Assembly: GCF_016545825.1 (NCBI RefSeq)
Contig: NC_052614.1
Location: 38,472,072-38,536,071, forward strand
Direction of reading: 5' to 3'
From: Eucalyptus grandis
Lineage: Eukaryota; Streptophyta; Magnoliopsida; Myrtales; Myrtaceae
DNA length: 64,000 bases
Positions within the stretch are counted from its first letter, which is position 1. Each line of letters opens with the position of its first letter. Shown here piece by piece: positions 33,588 through 45,710 of the stretch. The notes beneath the pieces were generated by a model. That model searched no databases. It was not told the DNA's origin and saw only the letters and a program-made list of their open reading frames with translations. Made by a program: the position numbers and the translations under genes.

Positions 33588-35340
33588 TGTTGGATGCATA
33601 ATTACGCAATCTCAAAATCTCCATAACCAGAACAAGAACACAAACAATTAAGTAGAAAGATTAACGCACCTGTGTTAGGATCCATCGTTCTTAAAGCGGA
33701 AGCAGAAAACTAATGCTCCACGCGCAAGTCATTCTCCTCTATTGCCTTCCGTATCACTGGCTCAATGAGACGGCCCCCTCACACTTTAGCATTAGGTAAA
33801 CGCTCCTTATGTGAGGATACGTATAAGAATTATGGTTAGAGAAAATACTTGAGCACTATTTATAGAGTTTCCAACCAGGACCCCTTATTACGGGCCAGGC
33901 TTAACTTGGCCCACACTAGCCAGCCTCATATTAGACTAATTACGAAACATTCTATCTCACCTTAGACCAATCATGTTTTACAATAACCATAAAACGATAA
34001 ATTATAATATCAATTAATATAGCCCATATCAGGAAAACTTTTACATTCTCCCACTTGGGCTATATTAATTGAAATTGTATTATATGTGCGAACGTTGGTC
34101 TATAGATAATTCTTAATAGTCAATCATATCCCATAAAGTCTCAAACACCGAATCATAGCGGTAACTGCATGTATACACATAGAGGCTTCCATGGTCACAA
34201 ATGTTCCCAACTTTATTGATATGGATTCAATATGGTAGTGTGGCAAATGGATAACATCTCTCATAGAGAGATCCCATTTGTCAGTCACCATTCTCTTACC
34301 TTAAGCATGACAAAAACTTGTGCCACTAGATAATGTCTTTATGGTGCCAATGAACCCACATATGCCTTGTTCTTACGGTTAACATTTCTTTATGTATAAC
34401 GAGGCATATGTACAAGGCTAATAACCGAATGCTCCTAGCCTTCACTCAAGATTAATATAGTACCTTGAGACTTTATCAATATGTATTTAATATAATAACA
34501 ACACATTCAAAAATAATTTATTTGATGTAAAAGTTGATACATATCAAACCGCTAAATGTAACGAACACATATGTGAACTTTATTAGAGTAAAGCCAAAAT
34601 AGTTCCCATTAAACAACAGTATCCCAAGATACTCCTAGGCCTATGCTAATGACATGTCGCTCAAATACACATAGGTGTAGGGCTTTAGTTAGTGGATCTG
34701 CAACCATATCATCTGTGAAAATATGTTATATTATAACGCCACATTTCTGTATCGTTTTTTTATGGTAAAAAATAATTGGCCACTTCTTACCTTTTACCCA
34801 AAAAAAAAAAATTAGTTGACCTCCGTATATTTAAACCTCTTGAGACCTCTGTTATTAATAAATACTACAAATTTATTGTCTCAATACAACCGTATGGGTC
34901 TATGCATAAAGTTAAAAACGATCAACTCTTTAATGAGGTTCTAGAGTCTATTAGCCCAAGTAACAGCATAAAAGAATGTTACAAACTCTACTTCCATAAT
35001 AGAAGATGACACAGAACTTTATTTACTGCACTTCCTGCTAACATAAATATGTATTCCGTTGATCACATGTCATCCTAACAGCTAGCGAAGTTTACATCTA
35101 AATACCATAGTAGCTGCAAGAATTGAACATGTTTGTAAATTAGCATATAATCTCTTGTCCTATTTAACTACCTTAAAACCTTATTAGCAGCAACCTAGTG
35201 ATCACGTCCTGGATTTGACTGATTTCTGCCTAAAAGTTCCGTCGCAAAGACGATATTTAGTCTAGTGCAAATTTGAGCATATATTATACTTTTAAATGCA
35301 CTAACACAAGGTACACCATTTAACTAGATTTTTTCAATAT

Positions 35341-35570
35341 CTAAATAAGGACAATGTAATGGATTTGGTCCATCACCCTTAACGACAGGAGCAATTCTTG
35401 GCTTGCAATGATGTATATTGAATATTTCCAATATACAATCAGCAAATGCCTTCTGAGATAAATCCAATAAAATTCAATATATATGGCAAGAACAATCCTT
35501 ATGGATCTTAGTGCAAAGGACAAAAGACGACTCAAAGTCACTACTTGTAAGCGAAATATCATGTTCATAG
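35341..35570 (-). pseudogene. Copia reverse transcriptase relic
   Basis: On the minus strand the translation, with frame changes, contains LDLSQKAFADCILEIFNI and then RIAPVVKGDGPNPLHCP. This is the plant copia RT region usually read as 'GLSQKAYI..VL..F.M..C....PV.KGD..S..QCP'. Flanking frames are broken by stops. Confidence 0.7.
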
Positions 35571-37506
35571 AATATGAGAAAAATAAATTTCTTCCCATTG
35601 ACCTTGCAGTATATTGAATTACTCTGTTTCCAATTGAACAAAATAATAACACTATGAAACTTTAATAATATTGTCTGGAAAATTGCTTAAAATTATAAAT
35701 AAAACTTTTCAGTTTACCCACAAGTTTACTTGAATCTGTTGTATATCGCCTTTCATGGCATTTAATCACATACTTGATTGAGGATAAGAAACAACATTTA
35801 TATAAGTCGATAAATCAACCATGTAGTGGATATTGCAGTCATACTCTCACAAATAGACTGTATAGTCTGATGGTATAACTTACCGTCTTTTCCAAGCAAA
35901 TCTCCTGAATAAAGCTATAACCACTTCATTCTGCACTTGAGAGGTTCGATAAATTTCATCACAAATTATATTAAGAATAGTACCTTGAACCTCAACAAGT
36001 TTAGTTTATGGTACATGAGATTCCACAATTTTCTATATAGGCAAAGACAAAGACACGGTAACCTCCATCGTACTATTATCCTTAATAGTCTGAGAGCAGC
36101 TATCCTCTACAATTATGTCGAATTCTAGAAACTTTACTGTATGTGATTTCATAATTCTTGTACTTTCTTTAGGGTCATAAAATCAATACTCATTTGAACA
36201 ATCTACGTAAGATACAAAATAATTCCGAGTGAATCAAAATTGCAACGCACTTAATATTGGATTAGATAACCACCTCTAAATTTAATATGATTCAAGTAAT
36301 TCACGTTCAGTCAATAATTCAAAAAAAGTTTATGAAACAACTTAGATAATAAACATGTTTTGTATGTAAAAAGGTTGTTTTCAAAATATCAACCCATAGA
36401 AGACCGAATAAATTAGTCTTACTAATCATACCCATCACCATGTTCATTATGGTGCATTATGCCTTTTGGCCAAGTCTTTTTGCCAAGATTTTCGGACATA
36501 GTAAATTAAGTTACCACTCCATAATTTATCAAGTATTTGACAAATGACCATTTAAGCTATTCAGCATTATCATACTTGCCAAAATATTTACGGCCACTAT
36601 TAAGCCTAACAACCTTTAAGACTAATTATAACTGTTTTATTCTTTATCTCAACCATTTTCCTTAAATAGAAAACTTTTGGAAACAATATTTTCAACCGTA
36701 TATGAAACGTATATATCATTATGTCTTAAACACAATCTTTGTAGATGTTCGATATTAGACAAGACATAATTTCAAGCCACTAAAGCTTCCTTCATCTTTT
36801 AGCAATGTAGTCAGTTGGTAACCACTTTTCAAGTGTTCCTAAATGGAACACTTCATGGACAGTAAACAAATTCTATTACTATTTTCCCAAGTAGCAAGTC
36901 CTATGTCTACTACTTAAAATTGAAGCAGTAAAAAACCTCAATAATAGTAGAGTTATTAATTATAGAAAATGTGACTGAAAAACGAGTAATGTATATAATT
37001 AGCATTATGTGAGCACTATGTAACTTGACGTACAAGTACACATCCAGAGAGTTACATGCATAATCATATAATCACCTTTGGACATAAAACATGACATGCA
37101 GTTGTACACTCCCCACATGATAGCGGTTATGAGAATATATTCTAATCTTTGTGAATTATGACCTTTGGGCATATATGAACCACTAGGATTAGTCACTACT
37201 CTACCACACCATCATGTATCCCTCTATGAACTAATATACAAACACCTCATTTGGGAGTATGACTACGCATTAGACCAGGAGATATCCCAATCAATATACG
37301 AGACCAAAATTTCTCAAACCCAATCAAGTATGCCACTTTGGCGGTCACCACTCAATTAAACCATTGAAACTCTTTCATACCAAGATATAAACCATACTTC
37401 TCACATACACCATATACATGTGATTTTAACTTTAGTGATATGGGCAGTAAATCACTAAAATCACATATCATGCTAATTATATTGCTTTATTCATTAATAA
37501 AAATCA

Positions 37507-37510
<4 letters not shown>

Positions 37511-37544
<34 letters not shown>
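37511..37544. repeat. (TA)n microsatellite
   Basis: An uninterrupted TA run within the decayed copia interior. Confidence 0.9.
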
Positions 37545-37547
<3 letters not shown>

Positions 37548-38941
37548 GACCTGAAAGATATATTCCAATAAGATCACTGATCAAAGCAACACAAGAAACT
37601 TCTCATAATAGAGAAGTAAGTATTTCTTATGTACCCCAATTACAGATTACCAGAATAACATAAAAAGAATGTTGATCTAGAGAATCTATCACAAGTTAAC
37701 ATCAATAGCAATACATAGTACACCAGATCGACAAGCCTGACAGCCGATCCACTATCGCTCATGAGTTTCATAAGGCAAACATCACTCCAAGGCCAACAAC
37801 TAATTAATTAGCCAATTTTAAGTAACAAATATCATTACATCAACCACTGGCTTATAAATTGAGTCAAATCACATAACTAAATATCTAAACTATAACAATA
37901 GATATTATTACTCTACGTAAATGTTGTCATACTCCTTAACCATAAAAATGTTCAACTTGATGGATATTAACAAGTGACCAGATACGTTTAGATACAATAT
38001 ATAATAATTTAATTGACATGCATTACCCACATTCAGTAGATGTGTTAATTAGTACAATTAGTTTGGTCACGAGTTCTTAAGATGTTCATCATTCAAATGT
38101 TACCAGCGTGTAAAGGAGTATGCTTGAGTAACAAAAAATTTATAACATTTACTGTTTCTCATCACCTCAATATATAACTCAATTATTATCTCATAATGGT
38201 TGTATCTTATTAAGTCAACTTCAGTTAACAATAAAGCTTAATTTTTTTATTAATGAATCACACATTTATAATGTTTATGTGATAACATACCAGTAATCCA
38301 ACACTTGTATTTCAAAAATCACATAAAAATACGCAAAAATACACTAAAAATACGCGTATTTAGGGTTTTGTAAATATTTTCACATCTATAAAACCATCAA
38401 ATATATAAAATAAATACACCACAAGATAGAGGAGGATCATACGACTCTAGCGCCACCAACCACACGCTCATCAAAGCTCCCACGTGCCCGCACACGCTGC
38501 CTAAGTGCGCGGCGTGTGGAGCTCACACGCAGGCGAAGGGTCCGGTCAAAAACCGGTCCAATCGGTGGCGGTCTAACTAGTCCGGTAAACGGTTGACCAG
38601 GTTGGGTCGGGTCGAGTCAATGAGTTGGGTTGGGGTCTCGGGTCAGGTTCGATTCGCTGATGTCATCGTGACATCAGCACTCGCATGCGTCGCATGCGCA
38701 AGCCACGCCCCGTTCGTGGGGGCGCGTGACCACGCGTGGGGCGCATCTCCGACACCCCAACGAGCGTGGCCGTGCGTGGGGGCGCATGCGGCCTCCCCTG
38801 GCGATGCGCCGCCCACGGATCTCCTCGTCTCATTTAGCCTAGTCCAAATTTGTGATTTAATTTTTATTTTTATTTAACAAAAAATCTCGAAAATCACAAA
38901 TTATGGCAAAAATTTTATGCGTTCGAATTCTAGGTTATGGA

Positions 38942-38956
38942 GGCTTTGATACCACA
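38942..38956 (-). other. Copia primer-binding site
   Basis: Read on the minus strand directly after the LTR end CCAACA, it is TGTGGTATCAAAGCC, complementary to the 3' end of initiator tRNA-Met except for one base (the usual form is TGGTATCAGAGC). Confidence 0.7.
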
Positions 38957-39416
38957 TGTTGGATGCATAATTGCGCAATCCCAAAATCTTTATAACTAGA
39001 ACAAAAACACAAACAATTGAATAGAAAGATTAACGCAACTGTGTTGGGATCCATCGTTATTGAAGCGGAAGCGAAAAACTAATGTTCAACGCGCAAGTCA
39101 TTCTCCTCTATTACCCTCCGTATCACTGGCTCAATGAAGCGGCCCCCTCACACTTTAGCGTTAGGTAAACGCTCCTTATGTGAGGATACATGTGAGAATT
39201 ATGGTTAGATGAGAGACTTGAGCACTATTTATAGAGTTTTTAACCAGTTCCCCTCATTACGGGTCAAGCTCAACTCAGCCCACACTAGCCGGCCACATAT
39301 TAGACTAATTAAAAAACATTCTATCTTACCTTAGACCAACCCCATTTTACAATAACCGTAAAACGGTAAATTATAATATCAATTAATGTAGCCCACATCA
39401 AAAAAAAACTCTTACA

Positions 39417-39575
39417 TTCTCCCACTTGGGTTATATTAATTGAAATTATACTGCATGTGCGCACTTTGGTCTAGAGATAATTCTTAATAGTTAATCATAT
39501 CCCATAAAATCTCAAGCACCGAATCATGGCAGTTACTGCATATATACACATAGAGCCTTCCATGGTCATGAATGT
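39417..39575 (-). repeat. Truncated copia 3' internal fragment
   Basis: It continues the LTR at 38,957-39,416 with the polypurine tract complement and about 145 bp of 3' untranslated region. It then switches at 'aacttta' to kinase-flank sequence 'agctccaacgcgg'. The shared 'ttta' at the junction suggests a short-homology deletion. Confidence 0.75.
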
Positions 39576-40934
39576 TCTCAACTTTAAGCTCCAACGCGGT
39601 TTTGACTATGGGAGCCCACCTTCGAGGGAGTTTCGTAGAAAGAGCATATTGAAATCGACGTGCTTCAATCTTTCCAAAATATCAAGACTTTTCACAACTA
39701 TTCAATCAAGTAGTAATCATGTCGCCAGCGACATGAAAAATGAATCTTTGATTTTGGTAGTTTTATTATATAATCCAAATATTGCAGGATCATGTTAAGA
39801 TTGTAACGAAGAGTTCTTGGGGTTGGTGGGAAAGGAAAGATGTCAGTATTTCATAAGTCGATATTTTGTCCATGGTCATTCAAGATCTTGAACTCATGCG
39901 TATAACCACATGCATCCTCTTTTTGGCTCATTGATTTGACATCTGACTGCAAGATTATAATTCGACCAAAAGAAAAAACTGCAAGATTAGAAGTATCGCA
40001 TGAACTCTTAGCATTTACGAGGAATATGAGAATATGGAGTTCATGAGTTTTTGGATTGAGGATTTAAGTTGAATTATCAATTCGTGTTTCCAATCTTTAA
40101 GCAGATTGTCGTACTAAGATTATACTCTGCCCCAGCAAGAACTGCTTAATAAGTATGCATTCAGCAAAACTTGGTTTGTGTTTTCGTTTGTTGGTTTGAG
40201 GATAGCGCCATGCCATTTTTGCTTCTATGGAAGGAAGATTCGGTGTTGGCAATGACGAAGAAGGGTATGTCCTCGATGCTTAGTAGCGAGATGTCTGGGA
40301 TGTGGCGAGGTGTAGTAGACGCATCCATCCCACCACTCCCTTCGGAATAGATTTCTCACTCATAAATTTAGCGAATCGACAGCTCTAGGTAGATTGATTT
40401 GAGAAGTGAGCATGGATAGTATCAGTGGTCGTGAATTGTTCTTTGAGTACATAATTTGATCGAATCATTAAATTACGCATGTGAACTCATTCTGATATTT
40501 TCAAATGCTATTCTAAAGATGCAGGAATTCTCATCGAACAATCCACTTTCTCCTTTTCTTGGTAAAACAGAGTCAAGTCACTACATTACAACATAGCATA
40601 CTTTTTGATCATGTGAATTGTTTTGATCAGTATAATTTATAAGTAAGATCAAATCCCTAACCTACTAATACTCACTAGGAATGCTGCTATAGATCCGTCC
40701 GAGGGCATATGTGGGCATGGGATCTAAGGAGCAATCGTTTTGCATTTTGTAGTATTATGATGTTAGCAATGCAAAAGGATACTTAATAAAAGACAAAATC
40801 TTTAGGTATTACTACAGTATATTCATGATTTACCATAAAAAGAAGTAAGAACGGAAATTTAGAAATCCTTGTGCCAAGGATATTAATAATATTAACTGGT
40901 AGTTAGCTCTATTTCTTCAATTTTCTTCACAAAC
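39576..40934 (-). repeat. Kinase flank with empty LTR site; intergenic region before pseudogene 3
   Basis: Flank block without the LTR: 'cattcagcaaaacttgg' at about 40,158 is the empty target of the LTR found in units 1, 3 and 4. It continues to the 3' end of kinase pseudogene 3 and aligns with 4,501-5,597. No gene was recognised in it. It gives the reference structure of the spacer between neighbouring kinase genes, roughly 1.3 kb. Confidence 0.75.
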
Positions 40935-40944
40935 CAGTCCACAA

Positions 40945-41517
40945 AGCGGACGAGTCCGAGTCCCATTCACTTTCATTTCCTGAACCTTGAGAAGGCTTAT
41001 CTAGATCAGGATTCTCAAATGGATATTCGAGCGTTGGAATTCCCACATCTCCCTCCAACATCTTCAATACTGTGTCATCGCTGGCCTCACCTCTGGCTTA
41101 TTCTGAATGCACCATAAAAAAAACCATTGACATCCTCATCACCTTCTCTCTTTACTCTTAAGAAACCCGTAGACCATCTCCAACAACTAGCAATTCTGTA
41201 ACATGTACCACGTGCACTGTGGTAGCCCTGACATTAACTCACTCAGGTTCATGTCATGATTTATCCTCCTCCCCACTATGTCGAACAGGACTATCGCGAA
41301 GCTGCACATGTCGCACTTGTAGGTCACAAGGTATGACTTTGACATCTACTGTGTGGCATACCTATGGGTGCCACGGGACACTATAATGGGTATCCGACTT
41401 CTTTCCCAATTGTAGAGCTTGGCAAGCCTGAAGTCCACGATTTTCGAGCTCAAGTTCTAGTCCAAGAGAATTGCATTGGGCTTTATGTCGTAGTGAACGA
41501 TCCTTTGAGTTGAGAAA
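40945..41517 (-). pseudogene. Receptor-like kinase pseudogene 3, C-terminal half
   Basis: The minus-strand translation begins at RIVHYDIKPNAILL and continues through the activation segment (DFG is now DFR), RGTHRYATQ in place of RGTHGYAAPE, then VTYKCDMCSFAIVLFDIVG and GLPQCTWYMLQN. It has several stops and shifts toward the C-terminus but still ends at the family tail. The N-lobe, membrane segment and upstream exon are absent; homology stops at 41,517. It is a partial tandem duplicate of the neighbouring intact kinase. Confidence 0.88.
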
Positions 41518-41806
41518 GATAAAGTGAAAGAGGGAATTGCAGAACTTTGTATATTTCAAGATATTTTGAATAAGAATACATGAGCCTATTTATATATTTT
41601 ATTAAAAAACTAATTTAAGATGACATCTCAATCAAGATATACACAATCTTGCAATATACATGCAATATTGGGAGACACTAATAATTAATAGAATAATCGA
41701 GTATATTTAACATAAGATCCTAGAAAAATCTCTAAGGCCACATTTGATGATCTAGATAAAATTCAAGATAGGATAAAATTTATCATATGCTATGTTTGAT
41801 GTCTGC
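41518..41806. other. Spacer between kinase pseudogene 3 and the intact kinase
   Basis: About 290 bp of AT-rich DNA holding the presumed 3' untranslated region of the intact kinase. No repeat or gene was recognised. It replaces the N-terminal half that pseudogene 3 should have. Confidence 0.5.
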
Positions 41807-43220
41807 TTAAGATATGATAAAAGCAGATGAGTCCGAGTACCGTTCACTTCCATTTCCCGAGCCCTGAGAAGGCTTATCTAAATTGGGATTCTCGAACGGA
41901 CAATCAGGCGTCGGAATTTCCACATCTGCTTCCAACATCTTCACCACAGCGCTCATCATCGGCCTCGCCTCCGGCTTATACTGAATGCACCACAAAGCCA
42001 CCTTCAACATCATCATCGCCTTCTTTCTTTCACTCTCAGGAAACCCGCAAACCATCTCCAACAACCTGTCATTCTGTAAAATGTGCCATGTGCACTGTGG
42101 TAGCCCCGACATTGACTCTTTTAGGTCCATGTCATGATTTATCCTCCTCTCCATGATGTCAAATAGGACCATTCCGAAGCTGTACACATCGCACCTGTAC
42201 GTCACAGGATATGGCTTCGACATCTCTGGCGCGGCATACCCGTGTGTGCCACGAAACCCTGTCATGGGGATCTGACTGCTTTCCCTATTGCAGAGCTTGG
42301 CGAGCCCAAAGTCTGCAATCTTCGGCCTCAAGTTTTGGTCCAGGAGGATGTTCCCGGGCTTTATGTCATAGTGGACGATCTGCTGCTCGCATTCCTCGTG
42401 CAAGTAGGCAATCCCCTTTGCGGTCCCCACGGCAATCTCATGCATCTTGTGACCATCGATCGCCATCTGGTCTCCTAACAGGAACTTGTCAAGGGACCCA
42501 TTTTCCATGTACTCATAGACGAGCGCCCTTGTTGTTGGGTCAAAGCAAAAGCCATAGAGCCTGACAAGGTTTATGTGGTGAGTTCTTCCAATGGAGCTCA
42601 CCTCTGCCATGAACTGCTCCTTCATCCTCTTGTCGTGGGCGTTCGTGAGCACTTTGACGGCCACCAGAGTTCCGTTCGGCAACTCCCCTTTGAAGACAAC
42701 TCCATAAGCGCCGGAACCAAGCACAGTGGCGTAACCTGAGGTGTAAGCAGCCAGCTGATCTGAAGAAAACCTGGGAGGATTCAGGAACCTTTCCAGGGTG
42801 CCAAACTCATTGGGCACATCCCAGTTGTGTCCTGGTGAGATAGCTGGCGGGGTGACAGAGATTACTTCGGATGGCAAAGGACGAACAACTTGTGGAAATT
42901 TTTCCAAGTCATTAGTAGCTATCTTGGCCAAGCTTGGGATCGCAGTTCCTGCTTTCTTCAAGCAATCGATGATGAAGTACACGATTGCAATAGTTGCTGC
43001 AGTCCCCACCACACCGGAAACTGAAAACAGGTTGCAGTGATAGCATTTGTTAAAACTTTGATCATAATATCAAATTTAGAACTTCAAACACAGGTTCACA
43101 TTCTGACTTACTAATGGCAGCAGCTAAGAACCGATCCATCGTCGAGTTGAATGAACCATTTAAAGGATCGCCAGGCGACTCTGGATTGGAATTGTCAGAA
43201 AGATATCGGGAGGCGCTCAT
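41807..43220 (-). CDS. Receptor-like kinase, Lr10/LRK10L-type, non-RD, short ectodomain
   Basis: Predicted membrane Ser/Thr kinase of the rust-resistance-kinase Lr10 type. Two exons: 43,112-43,220 and 41,807-43,020, with an intron 43,021-43,111 (GTAAGT ... TTTTCAG). From the ATG at 43,218-43,220 this gives 440 residues. Around residues 35-60 a hydrophobic helix spans the exon junction (ISGVVGTAATIAIVYFIIDC). The kinase domain has the Gly loop LGSGAYG, VAVKVL lysine, catalytic HYDIKPGNILL, DFGLA and RGTHGYAAPE, all intact. Tyr instead of Arg before the catalytic Asp makes it non-RD, a class associated with immune receptors. The upstream exon is open to its acceptor at 43,283, but in a different phase from pseudogene 1, so the true 5' end is uncertain. 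No GUB_WAK-type cysteine-rich ectodomain was found just upstream. Expression is not shown by sequence. Confidence 0.82.
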
Positions 43221-43282
43221 CTCTTCTGGGTGGAATCGAATCGAGCCTTGTTGGGGGATCAAAAACTTCTCTCGTTGAGAAC
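43221..43282 (-). other. Possible 5' extension of the kinase upstream exon
   Basis: Open on the minus strand from an acceptor-like TTAGCAG (43,283-43,289) in the frame of the kinase. Pseudogene 1 has the same acceptor position (13,791) but its frame starts in a different phase, and two small length differences separate the genes here. Either this gene has lost its upstream exons through a shift and starts at 43,220, or additional exons exist farther away. Confidence 0.35.
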
Positions 43283-43585
43283 CTGCTAATGAGGACCGTC
43301 GTTACGGCTTCAATTTTGGTGATGTTGAGTATAAGTATTCGCAGAGAAGTCTCTCTGTTGTCTAGTATTTGACTTTTCTCGAGCCGTGCATTTGCGTGGC
43401 TCATACGTTGTTTAAGTTCCAACGCGGTTTTGTTAAAGGGTGTTCATCTTCGAGGGAGTTTCTCGGAAGAGCATATTGAAATGGACGTGCTTCAGTCAAC
43501 ACAACAAATCTGGACTTTTTTCCGGTTCAAAGAGAAGATCATGTTACATTAGGTATTATATATTGGTTCTCATGCATACACGTAA

Positions 43586-43684
43586 TCTTCAGCGATTTGC
43601 TTGCCAAAAGGCAATCACCTGGACACCAAGTAAGTCGCTGAATAATACGCGTATGTATAATAATAATAATAATAATAATAATAA

Positions 43685-43736
<52 letters not shown>

Positions 43737-43801
43737 CTTCAGCGATTTGCTTGCCAAAAGTCAATCACGTGGACACCAAGTAAGTCACTGAATAATACGT
43801 G
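43586..43801. repeat. 65-bp direct repeats flanking an (AAT)n microsatellite
   Basis: 'aatcttcagcgatttgcttg' to 'aataatacg' occurs at 43,586-43,650 and again at 43,736-43,801 with four or five differences. Between them lies an imperfect ATA/AAT run (43,657-43,735) interrupted once by AAG. The frames through it on both strands are poly-Asn and poly-Ile artefacts. Confidence 0.85.
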
Positions 43802-44119
43802 ATATTATTATTATTATTCTTATATAGACACATACACATATATGTATGCACACGTGCGTCCAAGATTACGTGCAAGTATAAGAAGAAGAGCTAAAAATAT
43901 AAATTCGGTATGTTTAGCGGAAATGAACATTGGTAGAAAGTATTTTTCTAAAAATAATTATTTATGAAAATGAATGATAAAAAATTATTTTCAGTGTTCA
44001 TAAAAATGATTAGACATAAATCGTCATCAATAATACAAATATTTTTCATTAATTATTATTTCAATTGATATGAAGAATTATTTTTTAAAATATATTTTCA
44101 AATCATACATTTTTTCACG

Positions 44120-45410
44120 AGATAAACGAAGTCTTAAATTATATTTGTTGTGTTGTTATTCCTATTTCTCGAACAATAATTCTCCATTGTCGGTCTCGCA
44201 TGTTGTTTAATATATTTTCTAGACTGTAATCAATCAATCATTTAAAAACTTGGATTGTAACTTTTGTTCCACCTTTTGAGACATTGGTTCCTCATTTGAT
44301 TATGAATTTTTTTATGTAATATTCAAATTTTTATTGCCTGAAATCAAAATTATATTTTACTTTCCCTTTAACTTTTTATCAAGGCTCTTTTCTCATTTCC
44401 TATATTGTCATGATCACATGTTTTGAAAAAACTTCCCTGTAGGAAAGACGTGTTAATTATTATTTTCTCTAATTTTATGTCAATGGTAATTATTGATTTT
44501 AATGTTATTCATATTTTGTCTTATGATAAGAACAGTATCAATTCAAGTGACTATAAAGCTTCTTTACTTGAGAAAATGTTTTATATGAAAATTATTATAT
44601 ATAATATTGAATAAGTAAATCCGATGATCACTTCAACCTCATATTTTATAATAAAAAAAATTATGGTAAAACCATGCATATGTTTAGAATACCTATGGAA
44701 AAAATTGTAATTCACGATGATAAAGATGATTGGAAAGTAGTCAACGAGTTTTGTACCTTCTAAATCGATAATTGTCAGACAAATTTAATTATGTTAGAAA
44801 GATTAGTCGAAATCTTTACATATTATTTTATTATTTACTAATATATTTTTTCACTATTTCTCTTCACACGCAACGTGTGTGCTATACATAGGACCACATG
44901 ACAATATCTTGTCCCCATATATCTCTCATATAATCTAAGTTTAAACTAAATCTCCCTTATATAATAACAATCTGCATTCATTTCTTAAAATAGCTATATT
45001 TGCCACCCATTTCCTAAAATAAATTAAATCGCCCTTTCCCTTCTTTACGATTTTTTGTTCTATTTTGAAATTTTTGCAACACATAGTATGTGCCTTCTGT
45101 GTTAGTATTAAATGAAATTCTCCATCATCTTCCATCGATACGGTACACCTCTATTCTCCACCTTCCAACCTCAAAATGACTTATGTCACCGTGAGGTCTC
45201 AAAACCCATTTTAGAGATGTCAAGCGGGCCAACCCCTGCGCAACATCGCCCAACCCACTAAGGGTCGAGCTTGGCATGACCCATTTTGTGGGTTGTGTGC
45301 CGAGTTGATTCCATTCATATTGGGTCAATTTTTCATTTTTTGGTCGGGGGTCATATTTTGCAATTGGTTTTGGGCCCAAAAGACCAAGCCTTTTGGGCCC
45401 ATCATAAGTG
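44120..45410. repeat. Segmental duplicate A'/B' upstream of the intact kinase
   Basis: Counterpart of 1,855-4,215 without the Mutator-like insertion and without the 2,960-3,700 segment. The 3' portion 45,150-45,300 matches 4,080-4,215 ('cacctctatt.tccagc', 'cccaacccac', 'gggtcgagc'). No gene is supported within it; a 96-residue minus frame at 45,125-45,415 has no recognised domain. Confidence 0.65.
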
Positions 45411-45710
45411 GCCAATAGCCACTAAGAAGAAATTGAATGAGCCCAGGCCAAAAACATGAACGGCCCATGCCCAAGCACGGTTCACTCCACTTGTACAACA
45501 CCTACGCGTTGGGAAAACTTCATGTGCATTTTAAATATGACAAAATATTCTTTATAATATTTGAGTGTGGAGGCGGTAGGTTCTCTACATACAAGTTCAT
45601 ATGCGAATGATGTCAACTACAAGACATCCTTGTCAATGTAGGATTCCTCACTCTGGAAATAATAAACAAAATATCAAGTGTAAAATGTTACCGTTAAGAG
45701 AATCTTTAGA

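Larger units (their letters stand above)
33588..39416 (-). mobile_element. Degenerate Ty1/copia element 2 (minus strand)
   Basis: The 3' LTR is 33,588-34,045 and the 5' LTR is 38,957-39,416. Just inside the 5' LTR, 38,942-38,956 reads on the minus strand TGTGGTATCAAAGCC, an initiator-tRNA-Met primer site with one mismatch. The polypurine tract is at about 34,046-34,060. Reverse transcriptase remnants lie at 35,341-35,565. No long frame survives. A GC-rich leader (38,450-38,820) follows the primer site, and its frame is not convincing as a gene. Beyond 39,416 the sequence runs into a polypurine tract and 3' internal sequence again, so the right LTR is shared with a second, truncated copy, as expected from LTR-LTR recombination. 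Confidence 0.78.

Noticed and set aside
38593..38877. 94-residue GC-rich frame
   Set aside because: Opposite strand of the untranslated leader of copia element 2, next to its primer site; no recognised domain.
41827..42564. Plus-strand frames of 109 and 117 residues
   Set aside because: Antisense of the intact kinase domain.
43440..43802. 120-residue poly-Asn frame and 72-residue poly-Ile frame
   Set aside because: Generated by the (AAT)n microsatellite and its direct-repeat flanks.
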